From NCBI GenBank assembly GCA_002869605.1, contig PKUI01000052.1, positions 1-15,672 of the forward strand: a stretch of DNA of 15,672 nucleotides, in the 5' to 3' direction. Below, piece by piece: positions 8,087-15,508 of this stretch (within the stretch, counting starts at the first letter, position 1; the number at the start of each line of letters is the position of its first letter). Made by a program: the position numbers and the translations under genes. This DNA is from Desulfuromonas sp. GTDB lineage: Bacteria > Desulfobacterota > Desulfuromonadia > Desulfuromonadales > SZUA-401. The notes below the pieces were generated by a model that saw only the letters and a program-made list of their open reading frames with translations, had not been told where the DNA came from and ran no database searches.

Positions 8087-8595
8087 ACAGGTGTTGTATT
8101 TTTCGGAGTACGCGAGGTTTTACCCTGATCGAATTGGTGGTCGTGCTTGTGATCATGTCGACAATTCTGGCGATTAGCGGTCCACGTTTAGCCCGGTTCG
8201 CCAGGTCGGCTAAACTCGAGGCGGCAGCGAACCGTTTGCAGGTGTTGCTGTTGTTTGCCAAGGAACAGGCCCTGTGGCAGAAGTCCGGAACCCGGGTGGT
8301 CGTTCTCGACGGCTGGCGTGGGGTCGAAGTCTGGGAACGAGATACGACAGCGGAGGAAGAACGCTATGTTTCCATCCCTCAAACGGGCGCCAAAAATCGA
8401 TTCCCTGACGGTATCTCCCTGGTGCAAATCCGGCTCAACGGGGCCACGATTCCGGATGGACAAGGGGTTGAGTTGGAGGTCAATCCCTTGATTTCAAAGG
8501 ATATGGTCGAGTTTTTCCTTAAGGGCGCCGAGGGGGAGCTCTACCGGGTTTGGATTTCTGCCGGCGGTGGACTTGTAGGTTGTGAGAGTGTTTGA
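8083..8595 (+). CDS. gspH: GspH-type minor pseudopilin
   Basis: This is a 170-residue type IV pilin-like protein. It has a short positively charged leader ending in Gly12, the prepilin peptidase site G|FTLIE with Glu at +5, then a hydrophobic helix (VVVLVIMSTILAISG). PilD/GspO-type peptidase would cut after Gly12 and methylate Phe13. The helix continues into a GspH-like pattern (KLEAAANRLQVLLLFAKEQAL) and a beta-rich C-terminal domain ending in a single Cys. GspH is a minor component of the pseudopilus. The gene overlaps the gspF stop (ATGA) and is followed after 6 bp by the GspI-type gene. FimT-like pilins share this layout, so the H assignment rests partly on context. Confidence 0.82.
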   Translation: MNRCCIFRSTRGFTLIELVVVLVIMSTILAISGPRLARFARSAKLEAAANRLQVLLLFAKEQALWQKSGTRVVVLDGWRGVEVWERDTTAEEERYVSIPQTGAKNRFPDGISLVQIRLNGATIPDGQGVELEVNPLISKDMVEFFLKGAEGELYRVWISAGGGLVGCESV

Positions 8596-8601
8596 TCCGC
8601 T

Positions 8602-9003
8602 ATGAGTGCGCATTCGGAAAAAGGTTTTACCCTTATAGAGTTGTTGGTCGCGATTACCGTGGCCGGAGTTGCACTGGTGGTTGTTATCAGCGCCTTCGGC
8701 GTGGCGATGAAAAATGTGGGGTTGGCGGAGGATTATACGGTTGCCGGCTTGTTGATGAAAAAAATGCTTGTCGAGATGGAGGCGGCGACACTCCAGCCCG
8801 GTGAAGAGGCCGGCGATTTTGGGGAGCGGTACCCCCGTTTCAAATGGCAAAAAACAATCGCTTCGATGCCCGGGAAGCCTTGCAAGAAGGCTGTGGTGAA
8901 GGTTGTATTTACGCGTGACGCTGTTGAGCGTGAACTTTCACAACAGATGATTTTTTTGGAAAAGTCATCCCCGGCAAGGTCTGTCTCTACTCAGCGGCAC
9001 TAG
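8602..9003 (+). CDS. gspI: GspI-type minor pseudopilin
   Basis: This 133-residue pseudopilin has a seven-residue leader and the prepilin peptidase site G8|FTLIE, followed by a hydrophobic helix. GspI features follow: a helix VAGLLMKKMLVEMEA, then the Gly-rich turn and FGERYPRFKWQKTI segment that resembles the conserved FxxxYPxfxW stretch of GspI proteins. In known systems GspI nucleates the pseudopilus tip complex with J and K. The usual order would continue with gspJ and gspK, but here a minus-strand sensor gene comes next and the two 3' ends overlap by 17 bp. The last ~15 residues (EKSSPARSVSTQRH) are less typical of the family. No strong ribosome site precedes the ATG; coupling from gspH is likely. 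Confidence 0.8.
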   Translation: MSAHSEKGFTLIELLVAITVAGVALVVVISAFGVAMKNVGLAEDYTVAGLLMKKMLVEMEAATLQPGEEAGDFGERYPRFKWQKTIASMPGKPCKKAVVKVVFTRDAVERELSQQMIFLEKSSPARSVSTQRH

Positions 9004-9946
9004 GAGGGTTGCGGCTGCGGTTTAGTAGGGTTTGAAATAACTCAGAATCTTCCAGTTCATCTACCTGTTTCTTTTTTTCCTGTTCGTCGATTTCAATGTG
9101 CAGACTTTTGATCTTTTCTTTGAGGTGAGCTTCCCGTTCGGCCACCTTCTCAGCCATGTGACTCATGGTCAGCGCGAGAAAACCTATTTCATCTTTGCGT
9201 TGGCTGGCGAGTACTTCGATTTTAACAATTGCGGCTTCATCGTGAGCATAGTGGCCGTCCTTGATTTGTTCTGCAAATTCAGTTAACTGCTGAAGCCTTT
9301 TGCTTATAAATCCACTGATAAACCAACTCAGGGGTACCGTAATGATGAGTGCCAGAAAAGTTATAACGGTAATATGTGAAATAATTGTATTTTGCACGTG
9401 GTGGACACTCTCTGCAGAGGCGTCCACACCCACAATGCCTACGTATTTTCCGGCCGCGTTGTAAATGGGGGCGTAGGCAGACAACCAGGTGCCAAATTTG
9501 TCCTCGAGCAGTTGGTATTCTGCTTTGGGTTGATTAAACGCTGCTTCCATCAGTGGAAAGTCTGATGTGTCATAGTCTTCGCGGAATTCAGAGGCTGTCG
9601 AGCCTGTATCTACATCGACAATAAATTGCAAGGTGTGCTTGTTATTACTACGTGCCATTGTGTATATGTCGTAGACGTTTTCACTTTTGGTAATCTCTAG
9701 ATATTTATTGAGCACATTTTTAATACTTCTATAATCACCGTCCTCATAATTTCCATTTTCAGATAACCTGCTATGTGCATCTCCGTCAATAGAGATTGCA
9801 ACTATTTCGGCAATCGTTTTAAGACGTTCGCTTATTGAAACTATTTCTTTTTTTATAAAATAGTCAGAAATTATTAAGGCTGTTGCAATTAATACAATGG
9901 TCGTGAAAAAGCCGACGCCTATGCTTAACTGGGTCTTGAATTTCAT
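8987..9946 (-). CDS. Membrane Cache-HAMP sensor without an output domain
   Basis: This 319-aa protein has a first membrane helix at about 10-28, a periplasmic Cache-type domain (about 30-185), a second membrane helix (about 189-212), HAMP (about 211-265) and a charged coiled coil (264-299), ending in a short tail (DELEDSELFQTLLNRSR). The Cache part includes the W(L)SAYAPIYNAAGKYVGIVGVD strand pair typical of ligand-binding Cache domains. No histidine kinase, GGDEF, cyclase or chemoreceptor signalling domain follows, although the stop is clean. From memory, similar Cache-HAMP proteins with a short conserved tail exist, so the protein may signal through a partner; that is inference. GAGGA lies seven bases before the ATG. 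The gene is AT-richer than its neighbours, especially its 5' half, and points away from the hybrid kinase gene across a shared intergenic region. Confidence 0.85.
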   Translation of the reverse strand: MKFKTQLSIGVGFFTTIVLIATALIISDYFIKKEIVSISERLKTIAEIVAISIDGDAHSRLSENGNYEDGDYRSIKNVLNKYLEITKSENVYDIYTMARSNNKHTLQFIVDVDTGSTASEFREDYDTSDFPLMEAAFNQPKAEYQLLEDKFGTWLSAYAPIYNAAGKYVGIVGVDASAESVHHVQNTIISHITVITFLALIITVPLSWFISGFISKRLQQLTEFAEQIKDGHYAHDEAAIVKIEVLASQRKDEIGFLALTMSHMAEKVAEREAHLKEKIKSLHIEIDEQEKKKQVDELEDSELFQTLLNRSRNPPSAAE

Positions 9947-9953
9947 CGATAAA

Positions 9954-9958
9954 TCCTC
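9954..9958 (-). promoter_or_regulatory. Ribosome binding site of the Cache-HAMP gene
   Basis: Read on the minus strand this is GAGGA, seven bases before the ATG at 9946-9944. It supports that start. Confidence 0.55.
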
Positions 9959-10277
9959 GCTGACTACGAGTTTTAAAAATTGCCATGTGTAACTAGATCA
10001 TTTTCGAGTTTTTTTAAAGAAATAGCGCTTCAAATTTGATTGTGAAAATATCTTAGTTTATGGCTCACGTAAATTAAAATCACCACTCGTAATTGAATGT
10101 AGCTGCCCGATTATCTGTTTGTGGGGCCCGGAGCGAGTGAATGTTTTAACTGATCCCTGAGCATGTGACTTGCTAGCCAGTAACATTGGCGCGATTTAAT
10201 TGTAGGACAAATTTACGAACAAATATGCGTCTGTACAACCCTGCAAGGGCGAGAGTGGTCTCTTGAGCAATGTTTCA

Positions 10278-10306
10278 TTGTCTTTCACAGATTAATATAT
10301 TATTAT
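10278..10306 (+). promoter_or_regulatory. Candidate sigma-70-type promoter of the hybrid kinase operon
   Basis: TTGTCT (10278-10283), a 17-base spacer and TATTAT (10301-10306) give 4/6 and 5/6 matches to the housekeeping consensus. Transcription would begin near 10313, leaving about 19 bases including the ribosome site before the ATG at 10332. It would exclude the ATG at 10308. Confidence 0.45.
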
Positions 10307-10318
10307 CATGTGTTTAGT

Positions 10319-10323
10319 GGGGA
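10319..10323 (+). promoter_or_regulatory. Ribosome binding site of the hybrid kinase gene
   Basis: GGGGA is eight bases before the ATG at 10332. The ATG at 10308 is preceded only by A/T sequence. Confidence 0.5.
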
Positions 10324-10331
10324 AATGGTTG

Positions 10332-12713
10332 ATGAACGAATTAGATCATCTACATCTCAATAGCTTTAAGCGCAATCGCAGACGCAAACTTCTGTTGATA
10401 TTGGGTCTGTGGGTGTTGATTATTGCAGTCTCGCTGATCAAGGACATCGGCTCCATTTTCAAGTATATGAACGATGCGTCGTTGATTCAGGCGCGTGCTG
10501 TTTCGGACAAGGATACCCTGTATCGCCGTTGGGCATCGACCAGCGGTGGTATTTACATGAACACGGACGATGTCGCGCCCAATCCCTATCTGGCTGACCA
10601 TCCCAATCGTGATATCAAGATTGGTCACGATTTCGAACTGACCCTGGTCAATCCCGAGTATATGAGTCGCCTGGTTTCCGATCTGCAGCAGCAGAGTCTC
10701 GGCATCGTGACCCGTATGACCCATCCGACGCCGATCAACCCGCAAAATGCCCCCGATGAATGGGAACGCGAAGCGCTGCGACAGATCTTCGACGGGGCGG
10801 GCGAGGTTTCGGCCGCCAAGGTAGTGGGTGGCGAAAAGGTGATGCGCTTCATGTCTCCACTTCTCGGAGAGGAAGGGTGCATTCATTGTCACAAAAGTCC
10901 TGACTATCATCGTGGCAATATCTTTGGAGGGTTGAGCGTTTCGGTGCCGGTGGCCCCCTTTGAAGCTCGAGCCTACGCTGATATCTATGCTCACAGCCTT
11001 AATCACCTGATCATCTGGCTGTGTGGTGCCGCTGCGATCTTCATTGCCTGGAGCAAGTTTTTCCGCACGGAGCTTGCGCGACGTCAGGGTGAGATTGAAC
11101 TTCAACAGGCCAAGGACGCTGCGGAAGGTGCGAGTCGCGCCAAAAGTGAGTTCCTCGCCAATATGAGTCATGAGATTCGCACCCCGATGAACGCGATTAT
11201 CGGCATGACTGAGCTGACGCTTGAATCCCCGTTGAATCGTGAACAGCGAGAATACCTGGAGATGGTCCGTTCATCTTCCTCCGGCCTTCTCCAGGTGATA
11301 GACGACATTCTCGATTTATCCAAGATCGAGGCCGGGCATCTCGACCTTGAGATGATACCGTTTGATATTCATGCGAGCGTCGAGAGCACGGTTAAATCAT
11401 TGGCGATCAGGGCGCACGAAAAGGGGATTGAGCTCGTATGCCAGATTGATGCGGACCTTCCTGCCGATCTAATTGGTGACGCGTTGCGTCTACGGCAGGT
11501 TTTGATCAACCTGGTCGGCAACGGCATTAAATTTACCGATCGCGGCGAGGTCAGTTTGAGGGTGTCGATCGTCGAAAGTGATGATGGCCATGATAGCGAG
11601 CTGTGCCGGGTCCGTTTTTCGGTCAAGGATACCGGGATCGGTATCTCCGAGGAGCTGACCCAGAAGCTGTTCGATAGCTTCCGCCAGGCCGACTCTTCGA
11701 CCACCCGGAAATACGGCGGGACAGGTCTTGGTCTGTCGATTTCGCGACAGCTGGTACAGATGATGGGTGGTGAACTTGAGGTGACGAGCGGTGAAGGAGA
11801 GGGGAGCCTGTTTGAATTTGTCTTGCCTTTCAGCCGTACCAGTGATCCGGCCCGCCGACACGATATGCCCGATCTTACCGGGCATAAGGTCGCCCTGGTC
11901 TCCGAACACCCGCTGTCGAGCCATGTACTCCAGTCGGTGCTCACAGAGAGCGGGGCGGGGGGCAGTACATATTCGTCTTTTACAGAAGCCCAACATGCCT
12001 TCCCCCGGCTCAACGAGCTTGAGGTGCTGGTTGTTGATGCGAATGTGCAGAGCATGAACGATCTAACCAAACATGGCCTGATCAAATCAGCGCTCACCGA
12101 TGGAATGCCGATTCTACTGTTGTTGCCAGCAATGCGTGAACAGCATACGGTCCGTGCCTTCCAGAAGATAGGTGTTGATCATTTTCTGTTCAAGCCGGTT
12201 GGCCGTTCCGAGCTGCTTGCCGAGCTCAAATCGATGCTGCGTGAAACAGGCGCTGAAACGGATCGCGTAATGGTTCCAGAATCTGCAGCTCCAGCGGTTC
12301 AATTGTGCACGAACTCAACCAAGGCGTACCGGATATTGCTCGCCGAAGACCATCCTTTCAACCGTAAGGTCGCCGTGGCGCTTTTGGAGCGTGCCGGATA
12401 CGAGGTTGATGCGGTGGTTGATGGTATGAAGGCCCTGGATACCTGGCAACGCAAACATTACGACCTGATTCTGATGGATGTGCAGATGCCGGAGATGGAC
12501 GGTCTCGATGTTACTCGCACTATTCGTGAGATCGAGTCGACTCAAGGCGGGCACATTCCGATCATCGGAGTGACGGCTCACGCGATGAAAGAGGATCGCG
12601 ACAAGTGCCTGAACGCCGGCATGGATGATTATGTTCCGAAGCCTATTGAGCGAGAGGTATTGTTCACTGCCATTGCCCGTTTGCTCGAATCCGCACAGGA
12701 TGCACAAGCTTGA
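10332..12713 (+). CDS. Hybrid histidine kinase with heme-motif periplasmic sensor (DUF3365/Tll0287-like)
   Basis: This is a 793-aa inner-membrane hybrid kinase. Membrane helix 1 (about 20-36) is followed by a periplasmic domain of DUF3365/Tll0287 type with a CIHCH c-type heme motif (C183, C186, H187) and the family's late GGLSVSVPV strand. Helix 2 spans about 226-245. The cytoplasmic part has a HisKA helix with H-box FLANMSHEIRTPMN (H280), a HATPase with N-box around N393/N397 and G1 box DTGIGI from D433, and two receiver domains. Receiver 1 (about 515-635) is degenerate; receiver 2 (about 665-785) is canonical with D716 in LILMDVQMPEMDG and the T and K positions kept. Phosphate probably flows H280, receiver 2, then the adjacent Hpt protein. 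The heme suggests redox or gas sensing, which is inference. The stop overlaps the Hpt ATG. Start chosen by ribosome site and promoter spacing. Confidence 0.93.
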   Translation: MNELDHLHLNSFKRNRRRKLLLILGLWVLIIAVSLIKDIGSIFKYMNDASLIQARAVSDKDTLYRRWASTSGGIYMNTDDVAPNPYLADHPNRDIKIGHDFELTLVNPEYMSRLVSDLQQQSLGIVTRMTHPTPINPQNAPDEWEREALRQIFDGAGEVSAAKVVGGEKVMRFMSPLLGEEGCIHCHKSPDYHRGNIFGGLSVSVPVAPFEARAYADIYAHSLNHLIIWLCGAAAIFIAWSKFFRTELARRQGEIELQQAKDAAEGASRAKSEFLANMSHEIRTPMNAIIGMTELTLESPLNREQREYLEMVRSSSSGLLQVIDDILDLSKIEAGHLDLEMIPFDIHASVESTVKSLAIRAHEKGIELVCQIDADLPADLIGDALRLRQVLINLVGNGIKFTDRGEVSLRVSIVESDDGHDSELCRVRFSVKDTGIGISEELTQKLFDSFRQADSSTTRKYGGTGLGLSISRQLVQMMGGELEVTSGEGEGSLFEFVLPFSRTSDPARRHDMPDLTGHKVALVSEHPLSSHVLQSVLTESGAGGSTYSSFTEAQHAFPRLNELEVLVVDANVQSMNDLTKHGLIKSALTDGMPILLLLPAMREQHTVRAFQKIGVDHFLFKPVGRSELLAELKSMLRETGAETDRVMVPESAAPAVQLCTNSTKAYRILLAEDHPFNRKVAVALLERAGYEVDAVVDGMKALDTWQRKHYDLILMDVQMPEMDGLDVTRTIREIESTQGGHIPIIGVTAHAMKEDRDKCLNAGMDDYVPKPIEREVLFTAIARLLESAQDAQA

Positions 12714-13063
12714 TGTTTACCGGAGAAGATCGCAATCGAATTCTATCCACGGTCGAGGACAACAATGGATTCATGAAAGAGTTCGTGGAGGATTACCTTC
12801 ATGATATCCCGCAAGATATGCAGAACATTGAAGACGCTATTCTCCAACACGATGCTGTTAGCCTCGAGCGGTCTGCACATAGCCTCAAGTCGGTTGTCGG
12901 CCTTTTTCAGGCGATGGTTCCTTACAATATTGCGCGGGACATGGAACTCTTGGGCAAAACAAAAGATTTTATTGCCGCCACAGAGCGTCTGAAGGAGCTG
13001 CGTCTCGCTATTGCCGAGTTGAATGAACTGCTGACCGAAACCATCGAACCCTCATCACGTTAA
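12713..13063 (+). CDS. Stand-alone Hpt phosphotransfer protein
   Basis: This is a 116-residue all-helical histidine phosphotransfer protein. The active motif AHSLKSVVGLFQA contains the probable phospho-acceptor His56 (family pattern HxLKGxxxxxGA). Acidic helices flank it, including FVEDYLHDIPQDMQNIEDAI before and a charged C-terminal helix after. The ATG overlaps the kinase stop codon (TGATG), so the two are translationally coupled and almost certainly act in one phosphorelay, with receiver 2 of the kinase as phosphate donor. No response regulator with an output domain follows, so the final acceptor is encoded elsewhere. A TTG at 12710 could add one residue. Confidence 0.9.
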   Translation: MFTGEDRNRILSTVEDNNGFMKEFVEDYLHDIPQDMQNIEDAILQHDAVSLERSAHSLKSVVGLFQAMVPYNIARDMELLGKTKDFIAATERLKELRLAIAELNELLTETIEPSSR

Positions 13064-13094
13064 AACCCTTCTCCTGGTCCTGTAATTGTTTCTG

Positions 13095-13107
13095 CCCCAT
13101 CTTGGGG
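13095..13107 (+). terminator. Weak hairpin after the Hpt gene
   Basis: CCCCA, a three-base loop and TGGGG form a 5-bp stem 31 bases after the Hpt stop. Only a poor T stretch follows, so intrinsic termination is doubtful. Confidence 0.2.
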
Positions 13108-13159
13108 TTCTATGCTGTTGTGGCTTGCGTCATGCGGGGGAAGCGGGTACGCTTTGCGC

Positions 13160-13165
13160 TATAAT
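13160..13165 (+). promoter_or_regulatory. Perfect -10 box (TATAAT) before exeA
   Basis: TATAAT ends 25 bases before the exeA ATG at 13191. No recognisable -35 hexamer lies at 16-18 bases and there is no extended -10 TG. It could be an activator-dependent promoter or chance. Confidence 0.35.
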
Positions 13166-13190
13166 CATTCCTCAAAGACGGGCCAGTGAT

Positions 13191-14783
13191 ATGTATCTTG
13201 ATCATTTTAACTTGCAGCACAAACCCTTTTCCCTGACCCCGGACCCGGCTTTTCTCTACTTAAGTACCACTCATCGTGAGGCTCTTGGCCATTTTCTGTA
13301 TGGCCTTACTAACCGTACCGGCTTCATTGCCGTGATCGGCGAGGTCGGCACAGGCAAGACCACCCTGTTGCGGAGTCTGTTGGCGCAACTTACCGAGCAC
13401 GAGTACCGTACCGCGTTCATTTTCAACCCCAGGGTCTCTTCTCTGGAGCTGTTGCGCGCAATCATGCGTGAATTTGAGCTCGATGTCGGCCGGGGAGGGC
13501 GTGATGAGATGCTCAATGCTCTAAATCATTATCTGTTGGAGCAGAACAACTCCGCGCGTACGGTAGTGCTGGTGATTGATGAGGCACAAAATCTCGGTGC
13601 TGCAGCGCTGGAGGAAGTGCGGTTGCTATCGAATCTTGAAACCGAGACCGACAAGCTCCTGCAGATTGTTCTCGTTGGTCAGCCGGAACTGGCCAAGACC
13701 CTCGAAGACCGTAAGCTCCGCCAGTTACGGCAACGGATATCGGTCTTTTATCGACTACTCCCACTCTCAACGAAAGAATGCCTGGCCTATGTCTGTCATC
13801 GTATCGAGGTGGCAGGTGGGGACCCAGACCGTCTGTTTGAGCGGTCTGTGCTGCTTAAGGCCTGTCGTGCCTGTGGAGGTATCCCGCGTAAACTGAACGT
13901 AATGCTCGATCGGGCGCTGCTGACGGCCTTTACTCAGGAGGCGCGGCAGGTAACGAAAGTGCATTTGCGTATGGCGCTTAAGGATTTGCAGGCCCCACTA
14001 CAAATACGCTCCAGGCGGTATTGGGTGTGGGCTGGAGCATTGTTGCTGCTGATTTCGCTGTTGCCCATTTACCGCTCGTTACGTAACGTACCCCCTGCAC
14101 GCGACACCCAGGTTTTGGCAACATCTAATCCTGAGCAGACGATCCACCCCCTGGTACTTCAGCTTTCCTCTCAGACGAGTCAATCATCCCGTAACGTTGC
14201 GCTGAATGCGCTACTTAGCTTGTGGAACAAGACACCGATCCAGTCAGATACAGTGGCGCCGATGGAACAGGTCGTCCATGCCCATCAACTCAAGCTGTAT
14301 CACTTTAGAGGCCAACTCGATGAGTTCCTGACCTTGAATTCTCCAGCGTTGATTCCACTGCGATTGCCCGGGGTCCAGGGGACTCGATTTATCGCGCTAC
14401 TAAGCGTTTCACAGGGGCGCTTTCAATTCGCTCCAGAGCTAGGCTCTGTGCATGACCTTTCCCGGGAGATGCTGAATTCTTTCTGGAGCGGTGAGGCTTT
14501 GATCCCCTGGGCAGACCCGGTTCTGGTCGACAGTATTATCTCTTTAGGGCAGCAGGGGACTGCGGTTGCCGAAATTCAGAAACGCTTGCTGGGTGCCGGT
14601 TTTTTTGCCGGGGTATTCGACGGGCAGTTTGACCAAGATACGTTGTTGGCGGTTCAAGACTTTCAGCGTTTTGCAGGTTTGCCAGTTGATGGGCAGGTTG
14701 GTCCGCAAACACTCATCCGTTTGTACCAGTCCGGGGGGCTCGATTCTCCGGCGGTCCTTGATCGTGAACAGGTCGTCTTATGA
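13191..14783 (+). CDS. exeA: ExeA/GspA-type AAA+ ATPase with peptidoglycan-binding domain
   Basis: In Aeromonas type II secretion, ExeA works with ExeB to help the secretin assemble through the cell wall. This 530-aa protein opens with the family hallmark MYLDHFNL..PFSLTPDP..LYLS, which fixes the start at 13191 rather than the upstream ATG at 13086. The cytoplasmic AAA+ domain has Walker A GEVGTGKT (50-57), Walker B VVLVIDEAQ (125-133), and LVGQPEL (161-167). One membrane helix (about 277-295) leads to the periplasm. There, about 360-440 resembles the peptidase-C39-like, probably non-catalytic segment found in GspA proteins, and 452-512 is a PG_binding_1 repeat (LGQQGTAVAEIQKRL, DGQFDQDTLLAVQDFQ, VDGQVGPQT). 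It overlaps gspB by ATGA. MshM-like ATPases lack the periplasmic part, so ExeA/GspA is the better match. Confidence 0.92.
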   Translation: MYLDHFNLQHKPFSLTPDPAFLYLSTTHREALGHFLYGLTNRTGFIAVIGEVGTGKTTLLRSLLAQLTEHEYRTAFIFNPRVSSLELLRAIMREFELDVGRGGRDEMLNALNHYLLEQNNSARTVVLVIDEAQNLGAAALEEVRLLSNLETETDKLLQIVLVGQPELAKTLEDRKLRQLRQRISVFYRLLPLSTKECLAYVCHRIEVAGGDPDRLFERSVLLKACRACGGIPRKLNVMLDRALLTAFTQEARQVTKVHLRMALKDLQAPLQIRSRRYWVWAGALLLLISLLPIYRSLRNVPPARDTQVLATSNPEQTIHPLVLQLSSQTSQSSRNVALNALLSLWNKTPIQSDTVAPMEQVVHAHQLKLYHFRGQLDEFLTLNSPALIPLRLPGVQGTRFIALLSVSQGRFQFAPELGSVHDLSREMLNSFWSGEALIPWADPVLVDSIISLGQQGTAVAEIQKRLLGAGFFAGVFDGQFDQDTLLAVQDFQRFAGLPVDGQVGPQTLIRLYQSGGLDSPAVLDREQVVL

Positions 14784-15361
14784 GTACGATTTTGAAAGCA
14801 CTCAAGAAACTCGAGGAACGCAAGGCCTCCGAGGGGAAGCGTCGTGGCGATATTGCCTGGGATATCCTTCGTGAAGGGGACCGACATGAGCGCCCGGTGC
14901 GTTTATCATCATCCTGGCTGATTATCACTGTGGCTCTGGCTCTGTCGCTGGTGATGGTTCTCTGGTGGATTTATCCGTCTCCCCGTGTCGATTCCTCTGC
15001 CGAGGTTTCAGGCGTTGTTAAAGTGGCTCCAACGGTCCCCACGGCGCAGCCGCGATCGATACCGGTACCTACGGCACATCGTGACCCTGCTGAGGTTTCA
15101 CCTGCCAGCCACACGGACAAGGTTCAGCCTGTGCCCTTAGCTGCGACGCAACCGTCTTCTCCTCCTGTAGGTGTTCCTATGGTGGTTTCTGGCATCGCTT
15201 TTCAGGATGCCCCCGAGGCGCGGATGGCGATTGTCAATGATCTGCCGGTAATGGTCGGTACCGTTATCGAGGAGGTCGTCGTTGAACGCATCGAGGAGCA
15301 GCAGGTGGTCTTCTCCCGTCAAGGACAACTTTTTACTGTTTCTCTGACCGACGAGGAATAA
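14780..15361 (+). CDS. gspB: GspB-type secretion partner of ExeA
   Basis: This 193-aa bitopic inner-membrane protein has the characteristic GspB N-terminus MSTILKALKKLEERK, a membrane helix at about 45-65 (SWLIITVALALSLVMVLWW), a Pro/Ser/Thr/Val-rich periplasmic linker (about 66-128) and a compact C-terminal domain (about 130-190, VSGIAFQDAPEARMAIVND and later QQVVFSRQGQLFTVSL). This layout, resembling GspC homology regions and PilP, is that of GspB/ExeB, which forms a complex with ExeA to guide secretin assembly. The ATG overlaps the exeA stop (ATGA), so the pair is translationally coupled. No hairpin terminator is visible downstream. Confidence 0.88.
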   Translation: MSTILKALKKLEERKASEGKRRGDIAWDILREGDRHERPVRLSSSWLIITVALALSLVMVLWWIYPSPRVDSSAEVSGVVKVAPTVPTAQPRSIPVPTAHRDPAEVSPASHTDKVQPVPLAATQPSSPPVGVPMVVSGIAFQDAPEARMAIVNDLPVMVGTVIEEVVVERIEEQQVVFSRQGQLFTVSLTDEE

Positions 15362-15391
15362 CTGTGCTCTTGTTGACCTTCGTATAGGTTG

Positions 15392-15419
15392 TTGAATATC
15401 CTCGCCACGACTGTAGAAT
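15392..15419 (+). promoter_or_regulatory. Candidate sigma-70-type promoter for the TolC-like gene
   Basis: TTGAAT (15392-15397), a 16-base spacer and TAGAAT (15414-15419) match the consensus 4/6 and 5/6. A palindrome overlaps the -10. The leader to the start codon would be about 80-90 bases. Confidence 0.35.
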
Positions 15420-15427
15420 AATCTACA
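15412..15427. promoter_or_regulatory. Palindrome TGTAGA-N4-TCTACA, possible operator
   Basis: A perfect 6-bp inverted repeat with a four-base AT spacer covers the candidate -10 box upstream of the TolC-like gene. The placement is typical for a repressor site; no regulator can be assigned. Confidence 0.3.
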
Positions 15428-15508
15428 ACCCTTTCCCTGAAACCCAACCTAACACCGCTTAACTTACTGATTTTACGATCCCTTGATATTGGTACATTTC
15501 GTGTTTTA

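Larger units (their letters stand above)
9947..10331. other. AT-rich divergent intergenic region
   Basis: About 385 bp separate the start codons of the Cache-HAMP sensor (minus) and the hybrid kinase (plus). It must hold promoters for both. I see a plausible plus-strand promoter close to the kinase and no convincing minus-strand one. A-T runs dominate the part next to the sensor (9961-10020 has 17 G/C in 60 bases). No coding frame, RNA gene or strong hairpin is recognisable. Confidence 0.6.

Noticed and set aside
8602..9003. gspI as a gene truncated by insertion
   Set aside because: Its length (133 aa) is normal for GspI and the conserved core is complete; only the last residues are atypical.
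10170..10220. Sigma-54 promoter suggested by TGGCGCG in the intergenic region
   Set aside because: No GC doublet occurs at the required -12 spacing after the TGGC.
10239..10249. Small hairpin CCCT-GCA-AGGG in the divergent intergenic region
   Set aside because: It has only four base pairs and no T tract; likely chance.
10350..11171. Minus-strand open frame (273 codons) within the hybrid kinase gene
   Set aside because: It lies opposite well-conserved sensor and kinase sequence and shows no domain or ribosome site of its own.
13086..13190. Longer N-terminus for ExeA (start at 13086)
   Set aside because: ExeA proteins begin with the MYLxHF motif found at 13191, and the extra residues are unlike the family. 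The -10 box also lies inside this stretch.
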